Assembly (NCBI RefSeq): GCF_000498575.2
Contig: NZ_AWSQ01000001.1
Span: forward strand, 417,984-481,983
Direction of reading: 5' to 3'
Length of the DNA stretch: 64,000 nt
DNA from: Pseudomonas taeanensis MS-3
GTDB taxonomy: Bacteria > Pseudomonadota > Gammaproteobacteria > Pseudomonadales > Pseudomonadaceae
Each line of letters begins with the position of its first letter. The stretch's first letter is position 1. The notes below the pieces were generated by a model. It was not told where the DNA came from. It made no database searches and was given only the letters and a program-made list of their open reading frames with translations. This document shows positions 1 through 13,079 of the stretch, one piece after another. The position numbers were made by a program, and so were the translations under genes.

Positions 1-109
1 CCGCTGTTGTTGCAGGACTTGACAAGGGAATGACCATTACCTGCGTCCTGCGCCTAACCGGGGACCATTTCTCGCGGCAACGCGGCTCACAATGAAACGG
101 CAACAGACC
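1..109. other. non-coding 3' flank of topB with repeat-like sequence
   Basis: This stretch lies downstream of the topB stop codon and I see no gene in it. Its inner end (91-112) is a 22-bp element that recurs at 49335-49356. Beyond that element the two copies are only loosely similar: both carry GC-rich sequence with CCGCG motifs and a GACGCAG word. It may be the end of a longer dispersed repeat that is truncated here by the window edge. Confidence 0.5.
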
Positions 110-112
110 CTA
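91..112 (-). repeat. 22-bp stop-codon-anchored repeat, copy 1
   Basis: Read on the minus strand, this copy starts with the TAG stop codon of topB and continues as GGTCTGTTGCCGTTTCATT. The identical 22 bases occur on the plus strand at 49335-49356, where the TAG is again the stop codon of a gene that is unrelated. The identity is seen directly. The role is unknown: it could be a dispersed repeat whose end supplies the stop codon. Confidence 0.7.
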
Positions 113-2047
113 GGCTGGCTTTCTCGCGCGCTTAGCAGCCGCGACCCTGGGCTTGCCCGCCTTCCTCTTGTTCTTCCAAGGCGCGGCGCCACGACCGGCC
201 GGGCTCGCCGGACCACTGATGGTCAGGCGCAGGCCGGCGCAGCGCTGTACCTGCTTGCTCATCCAGGCCGACTGCTTGGCCACGAACTCCTCCAGGCTCA
301 TCTCGCCACTCTGCACCATGTCCAGCGCCTGCTCCCAGATGGCGGTGGTGCCGGGATCGGCGATGGCGCGGGGCACGGCGTCGATCAGGCTGAAGGCGGC
401 GGGCGTGGCAGCCAATGCCTTGCCCTGTTTGAGCAGGTAGCCGCGGTCCAGCAAGCCCTGGATGATCCCGGCGCGGGTCGCCTCGGTGCCGATGCCGGTG
501 GTGTCCTTGAGTTTCTGCTTGAGTCGAGGATCGGCGACCAGCTTGGCGACGTTCTTCATCGCCTTGATCAGATCGCCCTCGGTATAGGGCTTCGGCGGCT
601 GGGTCCACAGATCCTTGAGCGCCACCTCCGCGACTGCACAGTCCTGCCCCTCGCTCAGCGCCGGCAGGGTTTGCACCGCAGGCCCTTCGCTGCCCTTGCT
701 CGGCGCCAGGGCTTGCGGCAGGGCACGCTTCCAGCCGGGCTCGACGATTTGCTTGCCCACCGCACGCAAGGCCTGACCGGCGCAGTCGAAGTCGGCCTGG
801 GTGCGGTCGTACTCGTGGTTGGGCAGGAACTGCGCCAGATAGCGCGCGCGGATCATGCTGTAGACCGCGCGTTGCTTGCCGACCAGGCGTTCCAAGTTCA
901 GCCCGGCGGCGGTCGGGATGATGCCGTGGTGCGCGCTGACCTTGGCATCGTTCCAGGCCCGAGAGCGGCGCTGCGGCTCGATATGTTGCAGCAGCTCGCG
1001 CAGGCTCGGATCGGCACGCCCCAAGGCCGCCAGTATCACCGGGGCCTCGCCGTGCTGGCTGAGCGGCAGGTAGCCGCAGTCGCTGCGCGGGTAGGTGATG
1101 ACCTTATGGGTCTCGTACAGCGCCTGGGCGATGTCCAGGGTTTCCTGCGCGCCGAGGCCGAGCTTCTTGGAGCAGACTTCCTGCAGGGTGCCCAGATCGA
1201 ACGGCAAGGGCGCGGCCTCGCGCATGCGCTCGGTGCGCAGCCTGACCAGCCGGGCGCTGGCGGCATTGCGCATGGCCGCCGCAGCCTGCTGCGCGAGCGC
1301 CTGGTTCAGGCAGCGACCGTGCTCGTCACAGGTGTCATCCGCGGCGCGCCATTGGGCGCTGAACGAAGCGCCGTCACCGAGTAGCTGGACCTCGATGGCC
1401 CAGTAGGCGACGGGGATGAAATCGGCAATGCTGCGGTCGCGGTCCACCACCAGGCGCAAGGTTGGCGTCTGCACCCGCCCCACCGGCAGCACGCCTTGAT
1501 AACCGGACTGCTGGCCGAGCAGGGTGAACAGCCGGCTCATGTTCATGCCGATCAGCCAGTCGGCGCGCGAGCGACCCAGCGCCGCGTGGTACAGGCTGAA
1601 AGTCTCGGCGCCGGGCTTGAGTGCGGCCAGTGCCTTGCGGATCGAGGCATCGTCCAGGGCCGATAGCCAGAGCCGCAGGATCGGTCCGCGATAGCGGCAA
1701 TGCTCCACCAGCTCGCGGGCGATCATCTCGCCTTCGCGGTCGGCATCGGTGGCGATGACCAGCTCATCGGCTTCGCCGAGCAGACGCTTGACCGCCTTGA
1801 ACTGGCCGGCGGTCTTGGGTTTGACCAGCATTTTCCAGCGTTCGGGGATGATCGGCAGGTCACTCAGCACCCAGCGTTTGTAGCGGGCGTCGTAGGCATC
1901 CGGCGGTGCGGTTTCCAGCAGGTGGCCGATGCACCAGGTCACGGTCACATTGCTGCCTAACCAGCAGCCGTCGCCACGCCGATTGGCCTGGAGCATCTTG
2001 GCGATGTCCTTGGCCTGGGAAGGTTTTTCACACAAAAAAAGCCGCAT
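110..2047 (-). CDS. topB: DNA topoisomerase III
   Basis: Type IA topoisomerase of 645 aa that cuts and passes single DNA strands, removing precatenanes and recombination intermediates together with RecQ-type helicases. The N-terminal Toprim domain opens with MRLFLCEKPSQAKDIA and carries an acidic DADREGE motif. The catalytic tyrosine is about residue 319 in ITYPRSD. The C-terminus is basic (KNKRKAGKPR), as expected for DNA contact. I chose the ATG at 2047 because it aligns with the usual family start; in-frame ATG (2056) and GTG (2059) codons just upstream are possible, and no start has a strong ribosome site. The gene stands alone on the minus strand after the GFA gene and has a LexA-like box upstream. 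Its stop codon lies inside a 22-bp repeat. Confidence 0.95.
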   Translation of the reverse strand: MRLFLCEKPSQAKDIAKMLQANRRGDGCWLGSNVTVTWCIGHLLETAPPDAYDARYKRWVLSDLPIIPERWKMLVKPKTAGQFKAVKRLLGEADELVIATDADREGEMIARELVEHCRYRGPILRLWLSALDDASIRKALAALKPGAETFSLYHAALGRSRADWLIGMNMSRLFTLLGQQSGYQGVLPVGRVQTPTLRLVVDRDRSIADFIPVAYWAIEVQLLGDGASFSAQWRAADDTCDEHGRCLNQALAQQAAAAMRNAASARLVRLRTERMREAAPLPFDLGTLQEVCSKKLGLGAQETLDIAQALYETHKVITYPRSDCGYLPLSQHGEAPVILAALGRADPSLRELLQHIEPQRRSRAWNDAKVSAHHGIIPTAAGLNLERLVGKQRAVYSMIRARYLAQFLPNHEYDRTQADFDCAGQALRAVGKQIVEPGWKRALPQALAPSKGSEGPAVQTLPALSEGQDCAVAEVALKDLWTQPPKPYTEGDLIKAMKNVAKLVADPRLKQKLKDTTGIGTEATRAGIIQGLLDRGYLLKQGKALAATPAAFSLIDAVPRAIADPGTTAIWEQALDMVQSGEMSLEEFVAKQSAWMSKQVQRCAGLRLTISGPASPAGRGAAPWKNKRKAGKPRVAAAKRARKPA

Positions 2048-2115
2048 GGCTGCCATCACTCATGGTCGCGATGGCGCAAAGCATGTGCAGTCATGGCCGC
2101 TCAGGCAAGCTTTAT

Positions 2116-2131
2116 ATGTATATCCATACAG
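2116..2131 (-). promoter_or_regulatory. LexA-like (SOS) box upstream of topB
   Basis: On the minus strand the sequence reads CTGTATGGATATACAT. It differs from the gammaproteobacterial LexA consensus CTGTATATATATACAG at three of sixteen positions and keeps the CTGT half and the TATAC core. It lies about 70 bp before the topB start, overlapping TATACAT/CATATAA words that could serve as a -10 element. The final G of the second half site is missing, so binding may be weak. No other gene start lies nearby, so topB would be the target. Confidence 0.4.
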
Positions 2132-2196
2132 CAAAAAACTGCCAATAGCCTTGCAGCCAGGCTTTGGCCTGGGTCGAAGGCCCTTCTGCCTCGCCG

Positions 2197-2685
2197 TCAG
2201 CGACTCAACCCAAGCCGCTCATGCCACTCGGCGATAGACTCTTCGGGATAGCCGGCGAATTGTAGATCGCCAGGCTGCGCGTCGACCTCGACCCAGGACG
2301 CCTTGGAATCCAGCAGCAGATGAGTGTGTTCCGGCGGCACTGGGAGAGGCGAGTCGATCGCCGAGGCGAAGGGATGGATCAGCTCCGGCCACTCCGGGCT
2401 GAATAGCCAGAGGGCGCTGCCACAGAGTCGGCAGAAATGCCGCTCGGCGCTGCTGCGCTGGGCGCGACGCTGGCCTTCACCCTTGATCTTGGCGTGATAC
2501 ACCGATATCTGTTTGCGGCCCCTGACCTTCAGACTCCGCGCATCGCCGGCCAAGTTGATCGCGTAACCACCACCGCCCTGGGTTTTGCGGCAAATCGAGC
2601 AGTAGCACCGCTGATAAGGGTAGGGATGGGCGCTGGTAAGACTGAAAACCACCGCACCGCAATGGCAGGAACCTTGGAGCTGCAT
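2197..2685 (-). CDS. GFA family zinc-binding protein
   Basis: Protein of 162 aa from the Gfa/CENP-V fold family, named after the glutathione-dependent formaldehyde-activating enzyme. The zinc-binding cysteine pattern is visible: CHCG near residue 8, CYCSIC near residue 28 and CRLCGSALW near residue 86. Most members are annotated only by fold, and the actual substrate here cannot be told. The ATG at 2685 has a strong AGGAGG ribosome site. The two-cupin gene ends 44 bp upstream on the same strand, so the two may be cotranscribed. Nothing in the neighbourhood points to formaldehyde metabolism. Confidence 0.85.
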   Translation of the reverse strand: MQLQGSCHCGAVVFSLTSAHPYPYQRCYCSICRKTQGGGGYAINLAGDARSLKVRGRKQISVYHAKIKGEGQRRAQRSSAERHFCRLCGSALWLFSPEWPELIHPFASAIDSPLPVPPEHTHLLLDSKASWVEVDAQPGDLQFAGYPEESIAEWHERLGLSR

Positions 2686-2729
2686 GGGTGAGCCTCCTGG
2701 TGAGCGGACAGAGTCAGCCGGCTATCAGG

Positions 2730-3416
2730 CTACCTCGCTACAGGCGGAGTGAGTGTCTGCTCCGCGAGGTGCCCGGTCTTCACCCACAGCCGGCACCCTT
2801 GCGAACCTGTGCGGGCCTGGAGCGACTCCCCTGCAGGTAAGCGCAACCAGGAGTGTTTGACGAATGTTTCGTCGTTGCTACTGAACGCCCCATGCAATAC
2901 CAGCACTTCGATACCCCCTGCCACCGTGAGATCGATGCTCGAGTCAGGAGCCCACAGCTCCAGGCGTACATCCTCCCGTGCATCCTGAAACAGCGGTATA
3001 TGGCAAACGCCTGGTCTGCCGGGGACTGGTAGATAAGGCAGTCTGTTAGTGTCGATCCGCACAGGGGTGCGGTCCTCCGGGGCGAATTGCCAGAGTTTGA
3101 CGAAGATCGTGCAGCCCTCTGCCGAGCGGGGGACGTGCTGCGAAGTAGGCGGGTTGCGCACATAGGTGCCCGCCGGATAGTCACCATGCTCGTCCTGGAA
3201 GACACCGTCCAATACCAGAAACTCCTCACCACCGTCATGCACATGCGCAGAGAAACTGCTGCTTGCGGCATAGCGCACGACAGAGGTGGCACGTGCCACC
3301 TCCGCACCGACCCGATCCAGCATGCGCCGGTCCACACCAGGCATCGGCGAGGGTGTCCAGGCCAGCGAGTCGCTGTGTACGACCGCCCGCAGGCTGAAGT
3401 CGGCGTTCAGTTGCAT
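2730..3416 (-). CDS. two-cupin (ChrR-like cupin) protein
   Basis: Protein of 228 aa with two tandem cupin units. The first (about residues 40-115) contains [19 protein letters not shown], a typical HxHxxGEE metal-binding motif. The second (about 130-215) has a related strand pattern ([12 protein letters not shown]) but lacks the histidines, so it is probably a non-metal unit. It resembles the cupin half of ChrR-type anti-sigma factors, yet no zinc-binding anti-sigma domain and no adjacent sigma factor gene is present. A small-molecule dioxygenase or sensor role is more likely. The ATG at 3416 has an AGGAG ribosome site. Confidence 0.75.
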   Translation of the reverse strand: MQLNADFSLRAVVHSDSLAWTPSPMPGVDRRMLDRVGAEVARATSVVRYAASSSFSAHVHDGGEEFLVLDGVFQDEHGDYPAGTYVRNPPTSQHVPRSAEGCTIFVKLWQFAPEDRTPVRIDTNRLPYLPVPGRPGVCHIPLFQDAREDVRLELWAPDSSIDLTVAGGIEVLVLHGAFSSNDETFVKHSWLRLPAGESLQARTGSQGCRLWVKTGHLAEQTLTPPVAR

Positions 3417-3548
3417 GTATCTACTCCTGTTCAGGCCAAGGCGATGATCTCCACGACTGAGAATTTATCACCGGCAAGGTATGGCTGGTTCGCCAGTACT
3501 GGAAACAGATCAACTGCCACAACAAAGCAGCGGTCTGTTTCGGCCAAT

Positions 3549-3584
3549 AAACACAAAGGGCCACCGCAGTGACCCTTTGTGTTT
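3549..3584 (-). terminator. terminator of the spu operon
   Basis: A perfect 12-bp inverted repeat, AAACACAAAGGG (3549-3560) and CCCTTTGTGTTT (3573-3584), with a 12-nt loop. It sits 15 bp past the spuH stop codon. On the minus strand the stem ends in TTTGTGTTTATT, giving a U-rich tail. It separates the nine-gene polyamine block from the cupin gene. Confidence 0.8.
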
Positions 3585-3598
3585 ATGCAAGCAGCGAC

Positions 3599-4498
3599 CT
3601 AAGCCGTTGCGTGGACCTGCGACGGATCGCGGCGGCTGTCCGGGCCCTGCTGCTCGCGGATGCCCGTGGTTTCTTCCATGGCTTGCTGAATGGCCTTCTT
3701 GCGTCTGTGCTCGGCACGACGGGCGAAGAACCAGATAATGAAAGTCATCAGCGATACCGACAACAGAATCAGACTGGCGATCGCATTGATCTCCGGCTTC
3801 ACACCCAGACGCACGGCAGAGAACACCTCCATCGGCAGGGTGGTAGAGCCTGGGCCGGAGACGAAACTGGCCAGCACCAGGTCGTCCAGCGACAAGGCGA
3901 AGGACATCATGCCGCCGGCCGCCAGGGATGGCGCGATCATCGGAATGGTGATCAGGAAGAACACCTTCAACGGCTTGGCGCCCAAATCCATGGCCGCCTC
4001 CTCGATGGACAGATCCAGTTCACGCAGACGCGAGGACACTACCACTGACACGTAGGCGGTACAGAAGGTGGTGTGGGCGATCCAGATGGTCAGGATGCCG
4101 CGCTCGGCCGGCCAGCCGATCAACTGGGCCATCGCTACGAACAGCAACAGCAGCGACAGACCGGTGATCACTTCCGGCATCACCAGCGGTGCGGTGACCA
4201 GCCCGCCAAACATGGTGCGGCCCTTGAAACGAGTCACCCGAGTCAGCACGAAGGCCGCCAGGGTACCCAGAATCACCGCGGCGATCGCCGTGTAACAGGC
4301 GATCTCCAGGGAGCGCATCACCGCGTTCATCAGCTGGGTGTTGTCGAGCAGGCCAACGTACCACTTGACCGACCAACCGCCCCACACAGTGACCAGGCGC
4401 GAGCCGTTGAACGAGTAGATCACCAGGATCAGCATCGGCAGGTAGATGAACGCGAAGCCTACCCACAACATTAGGCGGGAGAAACTGAAACCTCTCAT
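3599..4498 (-). CDS. spuH: polyamine ABC transporter permease SpuH (PotI type)
   Basis: Inner-membrane permease of 299 aa, the second of two permeases in the putrescine/spermidine importer. The first membrane segment is at about residues 9-30, and the protein has the usual six-helix layout. The EAA loop that docks on the ATPase is seen as LSIEEAAMDLGAKPLKVFFLITIP. The start ATG overlaps the spuG stop codon in an ATGA, so translation is coupled. It is the last gene of the operon and is followed by a clear terminator. The short hydrophilic C-terminal tail ends in HATA. Confidence 0.95.
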   Translation of the reverse strand: MRGFSFSRLMLWVGFAFIYLPMLILVIYSFNGSRLVTVWGGWSVKWYVGLLDNTQLMNAVMRSLEIACYTAIAAVILGTLAAFVLTRVTRFKGRTMFGGLVTAPLVMPEVITGLSLLLLFVAMAQLIGWPAERGILTIWIAHTTFCTAYVSVVVSSRLRELDLSIEEAAMDLGAKPLKVFFLITIPMIAPSLAAGGMMSFALSLDDLVLASFVSGPGSTTLPMEVFSAVRLGVKPEINAIASLILLSVSLMTFIIWFFARRAEHRRKKAIQQAMEETTGIREQQGPDSRRDPSQVHATA

Positions 4499-5406
4499 GC
4501 TCTACCCTCCATTTCTTTGGCCTGGTTACGATTGAACAGAATGATCGGGATGATCAGGATCGCCAGCATCACCACCGCCAGGGCGGAAGCCACCGGCCAG
4601 TCGCGGTTGTTGAAGAACTCCTGCCAGAGCACCTTGCCGATCATCAGCGTCTCCGGGCCACCTAGCAGTTCGGGGATGACGAACTCGCCGACCACCGGAA
4701 TGAACACCAGCATGCAGCCGGCGATGATGCCGTTCTTCGACAGCGGCACGGTGATTTTCCAGAAGCTGTTGTAGGTGCTCGAACCCAGGTCCGCAGCGGC
4801 CTCCAGCAGGCTCTGGTCGTGCTTGACCAGGTTGGCGTAGAGCGGCAATACCATAAACGGCAGGTACGAGTAGACGATGCCGATATACACCGCGACGTTG
4901 GTGTTGAGGATACGGATCGGATCGTCGATCAGACCAATGCTGAGCAGGAAGCTATTGAGCAAACCGTTGCTACTGAGGATACCCATCCAGGCGTACACGC
5001 GGATCAGAATCGCCGTCCAGGTCGGCATCATGATCAGCAGCAGGAACACCATCTGCATGTCCTTATCGGCACGGGCGATGGCATAGGCCATCGGATAACC
5101 GATCAGCAAACACAGCAGGGTGCTGAAGAAGGCCATCTGCAACGAGCCTAGGTAGGCGGCCAGGTACAGGTCGTCTTCACTGAGAAAGATGTAGTTGCTC
5201 AGGTTGATGACAATCGACAGCTGCTGCTCCGCCCAAGCGTAGATCTCGGTATAGGGTGGAATGGCCACGTCGGCTTCGGCGAAGCTGATCTTCAAGACGA
5301 TGATGAAGGGCAGCAGGAAGAACATGAACAGCCAAACGAACGGCACGCCGATGACGAAGTGCCTGCCTTTTGGCATGCGGCGACTGATACTTCGGGAAAT
5401 ATTCAT
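4495..5406 (-). CDS. spuG: polyamine ABC transporter permease SpuG (PotH type)
   Basis: Inner-membrane permease of 303 aa, partner of SpuH. The first membrane segment (about residues 20-42) follows a positively charged start (SRSISRRMPKGRHF). The conserved periplasmic sequence SFAEADVAIPPY and the EAA-type loop LLEAAADLGSSTYNSFWKI are present. The gene overlaps spuF upstream and spuH downstream by 4 bp each (ATGA), so spuFGH form one coupled unit. An internal ATG at residue 11 is an alternative start, but the overlap favours 5406. Confidence 0.95.
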   Translation of the reverse strand: MNISRSISRRMPKGRHFVIGVPFVWLFMFFLLPFIIVLKISFAEADVAIPPYTEIYAWAEQQLSIVINLSNYIFLSEDDLYLAAYLGSLQMAFFSTLLCLLIGYPMAYAIARADKDMQMVFLLLIMMPTWTAILIRVYAWMGILSSNGLLNSFLLSIGLIDDPIRILNTNVAVYIGIVYSYLPFMVLPLYANLVKHDQSLLEAAADLGSSTYNSFWKITVPLSKNGIIAGCMLVFIPVVGEFVIPELLGGPETLMIGKVLWQEFFNNRDWPVASALAVVMLAILIIPIILFNRNQAKEMEGRA

Positions 5407-6545
5407 GAGCGCAACGCCACCCCGCTATCGTCCTCCCACCAGACGTAGACTTCGTCATCCCAGGTCGGCCGCGCGCCACGCCGTTCGGCATTGGCGACGA
5501 AAGACTGGACGATCTTGCCGCTCGGCAACTCGACATGGAACACCGAATGACCGCCCAGGTAGGCGATGTCGTACACGGTACCGCGCGACCAGTTGTGCTC
5601 GCCGGCGGGCTTTTCCGTAGTGAACAGCAGTTTCTCCGGACGAATCGCGTAGGTGATGCTCTTGTCCTGTACCGAGGTGCTGACGCCATGGCCGACGAAG
5701 ATATTGCGCTCAAGGTCCGGGCTGTCGATCAAGGCATGGCCTTCGGCGTCTTCCACCACCTGGCCCTCGAACAGATTGACGCTGCCGACGAACTCGCAGA
5801 CCAGGCGACTGGTCGGGGTCTCATAGATATCCACCGGGCTGCCGATCTGGGCGATCCAGCCCTGGTGCATGATGGCCACACGCTGGGCCATGGTCATGGC
5901 CTCTTCCTGGTCGTGGGTCACCATCACGCAGGTCACGCCGACCCGCTCGATGATCTCTACCAGCTCCAGTTGCATCTGCGAGCGCAGCTTCTTGTCCAAC
6001 GCGCCCATGGGCTCGTCGAGTAACAGCAGCTTGGGGCTTTTGGCCAGCGAGCGAGCCAGGGCCACACGCTGGCGCTGTCCGCCTGACAGCTGATGCGGCT
6101 TGCGCCTGGCGTACTCGGTCATCTGCACCAGTTTGAGCATTTCCTCGACACGGACTTCGATCTCGGCCCTGGGCATCTTGTCTTGCTTGAGGCCGAAGGC
6201 GATGTTATCGGCCACGCTCATGTGCGGGAACAGGGCATAGGATTGGAACATCATGTTGATCGGCCGCTCGTACGGCGGCATATCGGTGATGTCTACGCCG
6301 TCGAGGAAGATGCGTCCATCGGTCGGTCGCTCGAAACCGGCGAGCATGCGTAGCAGGGTGGATTTGCCCGAGCCCGAGCCACCGAGCAGCGCGAAGATCT
6401 CACCCTTGTTGATGGTCAGAGAGACATCATCGACGGCGACCGCTTCGTCGAATTTCTTCGTCACCCGTTCGATCTTGACCAACACCTCTTTGGGTTGCTG
6501 GTCTCCCTCAAGAACCTTTTTATAGGTACTGGAAGCAACTGACAT
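5403..6545 (-). CDS. spuF: polyamine ABC transporter ATPase SpuF (PotG/PotA type)
   Basis: ATP-binding subunit of 380 aa. Walker A is GGSGSGKST, the Q loop is MMFQSYALFPHM, the signature is LSGGQRQRVALARSL, Walker B is KLLLLDEPMGALD and the H loop is VTHDQEEAMT. The C-terminal 130 residues form the OB-like regulatory domain (TOBE) seen in PotA and MalK. I took the ATG at 6545, which has a GGGAG ribosome site, over the in-frame TTG six bases upstream. It energises SpuG and SpuH. The gene lies 53 bp after spuE and overlaps spuG. Confidence 0.95.
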   Translation of the reverse strand: MSVASSTYKKVLEGDQQPKEVLVKIERVTKKFDEAVAVDDVSLTINKGEIFALLGGSGSGKSTLLRMLAGFERPTDGRIFLDGVDITDMPPYERPINMMFQSYALFPHMSVADNIAFGLKQDKMPRAEIEVRVEEMLKLVQMTEYARRKPHQLSGGQRQRVALARSLAKSPKLLLLDEPMGALDKKLRSQMQLELVEIIERVGVTCVMVTHDQEEAMTMAQRVAIMHQGWIAQIGSPVDIYETPTSRLVCEFVGSVNLFEGQVVEDAEGHALIDSPDLERNIFVGHGVSTSVQDKSITYAIRPEKLLFTTEKPAGEHNWSRGTVYDIAYLGGHSVFHVELPSGKIVQSFVANAERRGARPTWDDEVYVWWEDDSGVALRS

Positions 6546-6598
6546 TACCAAAACTCCCGCAAAAATTGCGTCCGACCCCGGCGGTCAGACGTTTGAAA

Positions 6599-7771
<1,173 letters not shown>

Positions 7772-7910
7772 CTACCGGCCACCCCGGACGGCACGGCAAT
7801 ACCGCGCTCCGCAGCCATGGCGCAGATGATCGTGACTCGCTGAATGGCGCGCGCACAGAGGCGCCCAGAAGAGGTGTACAACGCATGCAAACTTCCTTCT
7901 TATTGTTTGG

Positions 7911-7938
7911 GTTTCTGGCGGGTTATCCCGCCAGAAAC
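7911..7938. terminator. perfect 12-bp hairpin between spuD and spuE
   Basis: The inverted repeat GTTTCTGGCGGG (7911-7922) and CCCGCCAGAAAC (7927-7938) encloses the loop TTAT. It lies 26 bp after the spuD stop codon in a 271-bp gap. Neither strand shows a clean U-tract after the stem. It may be a weak terminator or an RNA-stabilising 3' end that keeps spuD transcript levels above spuEFGH, a common arrangement for binding-protein genes. That role is inferred. Confidence 0.65.
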
Positions 7939-7964
7939 TGGGTGCTACTTGGGATCTGCCGGAC

Positions 7965-10587
<2,623 letters not shown>

Positions 10588-10648
10588 ATCCACCTCAGAA
10601 TGTGTGCATTTACCGGGGGTCGACGGATCACGCGCCGCCCTCGTTCGG

Positions 10649-12007
10649 TCAAACCGACAACAGCAGGAACTCGCGTTCCCAGGAGCTGATCACTCGCTTG
10701 TAATTTTCGTGCTCGGCGCGTTTCACCGCGACGTAGCCGCTGACGAACTTGCGGCCCAGGTACTCTTCGAGGGTCGCGCAGGTTTCCATGCGCTCCAGTG
10801 CGGCCTCCAGGGTCAGCGGCAGGCGCAGGTTGCGCCGCTCGTAACCGCGGCCGACGACCGGGGCACTCGGCTCGATCCGTTCGACCATGCCGATGTAGCC
10901 GCACAGCAGGCTGGCGGCCAGGGCCAGGTAAGGGTTGGCGTCGGCACCGGCCAGGCGGTTCTCGACCCGACGACTCTGTGGCGTGGCATCCGGCACGCGC
11001 AAACCGACGGTGCGATTTTCCTCGCCCCACTCGACGTTGACTGGCGCTGAGGTGTCCGGCAGGAAACGGCGGAACGAGTTAACGTTGGGAGCGAACAGCG
11101 GCAAAATTTCGGGGATGAATTTCTGCAGGCCGCCGATGTGATGGAGGAACAGTTCGCTCATCGAGCCATCGTCGTTGGAGAAGATGTTCTTGCCGGTCTT
11201 CTTGTCGATGATGCTCTGGTGCAGGTGCATGGCACTGCCCGGCTGATCGGTGATCGGCTTGGCCATAAAGGTCGCCGCCACGTCGTGCTTCAGCGCGGCC
11301 TCGCGCATGGTGCGCTTGAACACCAGCACCTGGTCGGCCAACGATAACGGGTCACCGTGACGGAAGTTGATTTCCATCTGCGCCGGACCTTCCTCGTGGA
11401 TCAGCGTATCGAGATCCAGGCCCTGAATCTCACACCAGTCGTACATGTCCTCGAACAGCGGGTCGAATTCGTTCGCCGCATCGATGGAGAAGGACTGGCG
11501 CCCGGTTTCCGGGCGGCCCGAGCGGCCGAGCGGCGCCTGCAACGGAAAGTCCGGGTCTTCACAGCGCTTGGTCAGGTAGAACTCCATTTCTGGAGCGACG
11601 ATCGGCTGCCAGCCTTTGTCGGCATACAGACCCAGAACCTTCTTGAGAATGTTGCGCGGCGACAACTCGATCGGGTTGCCCTGCTTGTCGTAGGTGTCGT
11701 GGATCACCTGGGCAGTCGGTTCGATGGCCCAGGGCACCAGAAATACGGCATTCTCATCCGGGCGGCAGACCATATCGATATCAGCCGGGTCGAGCAGGGC
11801 GTAATAGATGTCGTCCTCGACGTAATCGCCGGTGACGGTTTGCAGCAACACGCTCTCGGGAAGGCGCATGCCTTTCTCGTCAAGAAACTTGTTGGTCGGC
11901 GAGATCTTGCCACGGGCGATCCCGGTAAGATCGCTGACCAGGCATTCAACTTCGGTGATTTTGCGTTCTTTCAGCCAGCTGGAGAGCTGGTCTAATTTGG
12001 TGCTCAT
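10649..12007 (-). CDS. spuB: glutamylpolyamine synthetase SpuB (glutamine synthetase family)
   Basis: ATP-dependent ligase of 452 aa that joins glutamate to a polyamine amino group. Glutamine-synthetase fold signatures are present: [47 protein letters not shown] and [11 protein letters not shown] (written here as [16 protein letters not shown]). The ATG at 12007 gives [14 protein letters not shown] and has a GAGG site; the 56-residue extension upstream is GC-driven noise. SpuB and SpuI are diverged paralogs in the same locus. The gene lies 43 bp after spuA. Confidence 0.92.
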   Translation of the reverse strand: MSTKLDQLSSWLKERKITEVECLVSDLTGIARGKISPTNKFLDEKGMRLPESVLLQTVTGDYVEDDIYYALLDPADIDMVCRPDENAVFLVPWAIEPTAQVIHDTYDKQGNPIELSPRNILKKVLGLYADKGWQPIVAPEMEFYLTKRCEDPDFPLQAPLGRSGRPETGRQSFSIDAANEFDPLFEDMYDWCEIQGLDLDTLIHEEGPAQMEINFRHGDPLSLADQVLVFKRTMREAALKHDVAATFMAKPITDQPGSAMHLHQSIIDKKTGKNIFSNDDGSMSELFLHHIGGLQKFIPEILPLFAPNVNSFRRFLPDTSAPVNVEWGEENRTVGLRVPDATPQSRRVENRLAGADANPYLALAASLLCGYIGMVERIEPSAPVVGRGYERRNLRLPLTLEAALERMETCATLEEYLGRKFVSGYVAVKRAEHENYKRVISSWEREFLLLSV

Positions 12008-12050
12008 AGAGACCTCAGGGTTTATAGAAACCGACTTATTTATAGCCGGT

Positions 12051-12803
12051 TCAGCGGTGCCCCGCCCTCTTCCTGCAAGCCTCACCAAAGGCCTGGAAGA
12101 TGGCGAGATAATTCGGGTCGGATCGTACCTGCCACTCGGGATGCCATTGCACCCCCAGGGCAAAATTCTGTGCACCTTCGACAGAGAAGGACTCGATCAA
12201 CCCGTCAGGCGCCAGTGCTTCGACTCGAAGGCCAGGCGCCAGACGCTCAACGCCCTGACCATGAATGGAGTTGACGGTAATCTCGCTCGGCAAGCCGATA
12301 CCGGCGAGTACGCCGCCCGGCTGTACCTGCAACGGGTGACTGGGTGCATACTGCACCTCTAGCGGCTGATTCTCCGGCTCGCGATGATCCATAAAACCGT
12401 CGAGCTCGTGCACCTTCTGATGCAGGCTGCCACCGAAGGCGACGTTCATTTCCTGGAAGCCGCGACAAATACCCAGTATCGGGATACCCGCCGCTACAGC
12501 GGCCTTGATCAACGGCAAGCTGGTACGATCACGTTCGGGATCATGTTGGGTGCCCGGCGCGCTGGCTGGCCCACTATAATGATGAGGCTCGACATTCGAG
12601 GGCGAGCCGGTGAACAGCAGACCGTCCAGATTATCGAGCAGGGTGGGCTGATCGATCAGCTCGCCCAACGAAGGAATGATCAGCGGCATGCCACCGGCGC
12701 CGAGCACCACGGCCCGCAGATACTTGTCGCCGGCTATGTGGTAGGAGTGCAGACCGATCTGCTTGGTGCAGGCGGTGACGCCGATTAACGGCAGATGTGA
12801 CAT
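12051..12803 (-). CDS. spuA: class I glutamine amidotransferase-like hydrolase SpuA (PuuD type)
   Basis: Hydrolase of 250 aa that releases glutamate from gamma-glutamyl-GABA, or the equivalent glutamylated polyamine product. The catalytic triad is readable: Cys113 in LGICRGFQEMN, with His221 and Glu223 in VQWHPEW. The oxyanion segment FTGSPSNVEP is also typical of the PuuD family. It is the first gene of the minus-strand spu operon and faces spuI across a 276-bp control region. The ribosome site (GGGTGCC) is weak. Confidence 0.92.
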   Translation of the reverse strand: MSHLPLIGVTACTKQIGLHSYHIAGDKYLRAVVLGAGGMPLIIPSLGELIDQPTLLDNLDGLLFTGSPSNVEPHHYSGPASAPGTQHDPERDRTSLPLIKAAVAAGIPILGICRGFQEMNVAFGGSLHQKVHELDGFMDHREPENQPLEVQYAPSHPLQVQPGGVLAGIGLPSEITVNSIHGQGVERLAPGLRVEALAPDGLIESFSVEGAQNFALGVQWHPEWQVRSDPNYLAIFQAFGEACRKRAGHR

Positions 12804-13079
12804 GAGGCACCCGTTTTATTGCTGTTATGGGTTTGAAGCGAGCTTAGCCTTGTTCATTTTTTTTCACAATAGTCATGTAAAAAATTGAACACACTCTGCT
12901 GAGCACCGCGCCGGCCAAGGCCGAGACGCCATAAGCGATGCCCTGAAACGCCCTATAAATGGCCACATTGCCCTTTTTAAGGGCGCCTCACGCGTCACTT
13001 GACAGCGCCTAGCGTTTAAGATTGACTCACCATTGTGCATTCGCATGATTGATATTTTTAACAAAAAAGGTGTTGCATC
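12804..13079. promoter_or_regulatory. divergent spuA / spuI control region
   Basis: Both promoters must lie in these 276 bp. On the plus strand the best sigma70-like candidate is TTGACT (13022-13027), 17 bp before ATGATT (13045-13050). A better -35, TTGACA (12999-13004), has no good partner at the normal spacing. The side nearest spuA is AT-rich (an eight-T run and ATTGTG / TTGTTC words). In P. aeruginosa these promoters are controlled by PauR; I cannot identify its operator from sequence alone. No sigma54 pair with correct spacing was found. Confidence 0.5.

Noticed and set aside
92..1384. A 430-codon open frame antisense to topB
   Set aside because: topB has full topoisomerase motifs on the minus strand; the plus-strand frame is a shadow.
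12961..12983. Possible sigma54 promoter (TGGCCAC...TTGCCC) before spuI
   Set aside because: The distance between the GG and GC elements is too short for a -24/-12 promoter.
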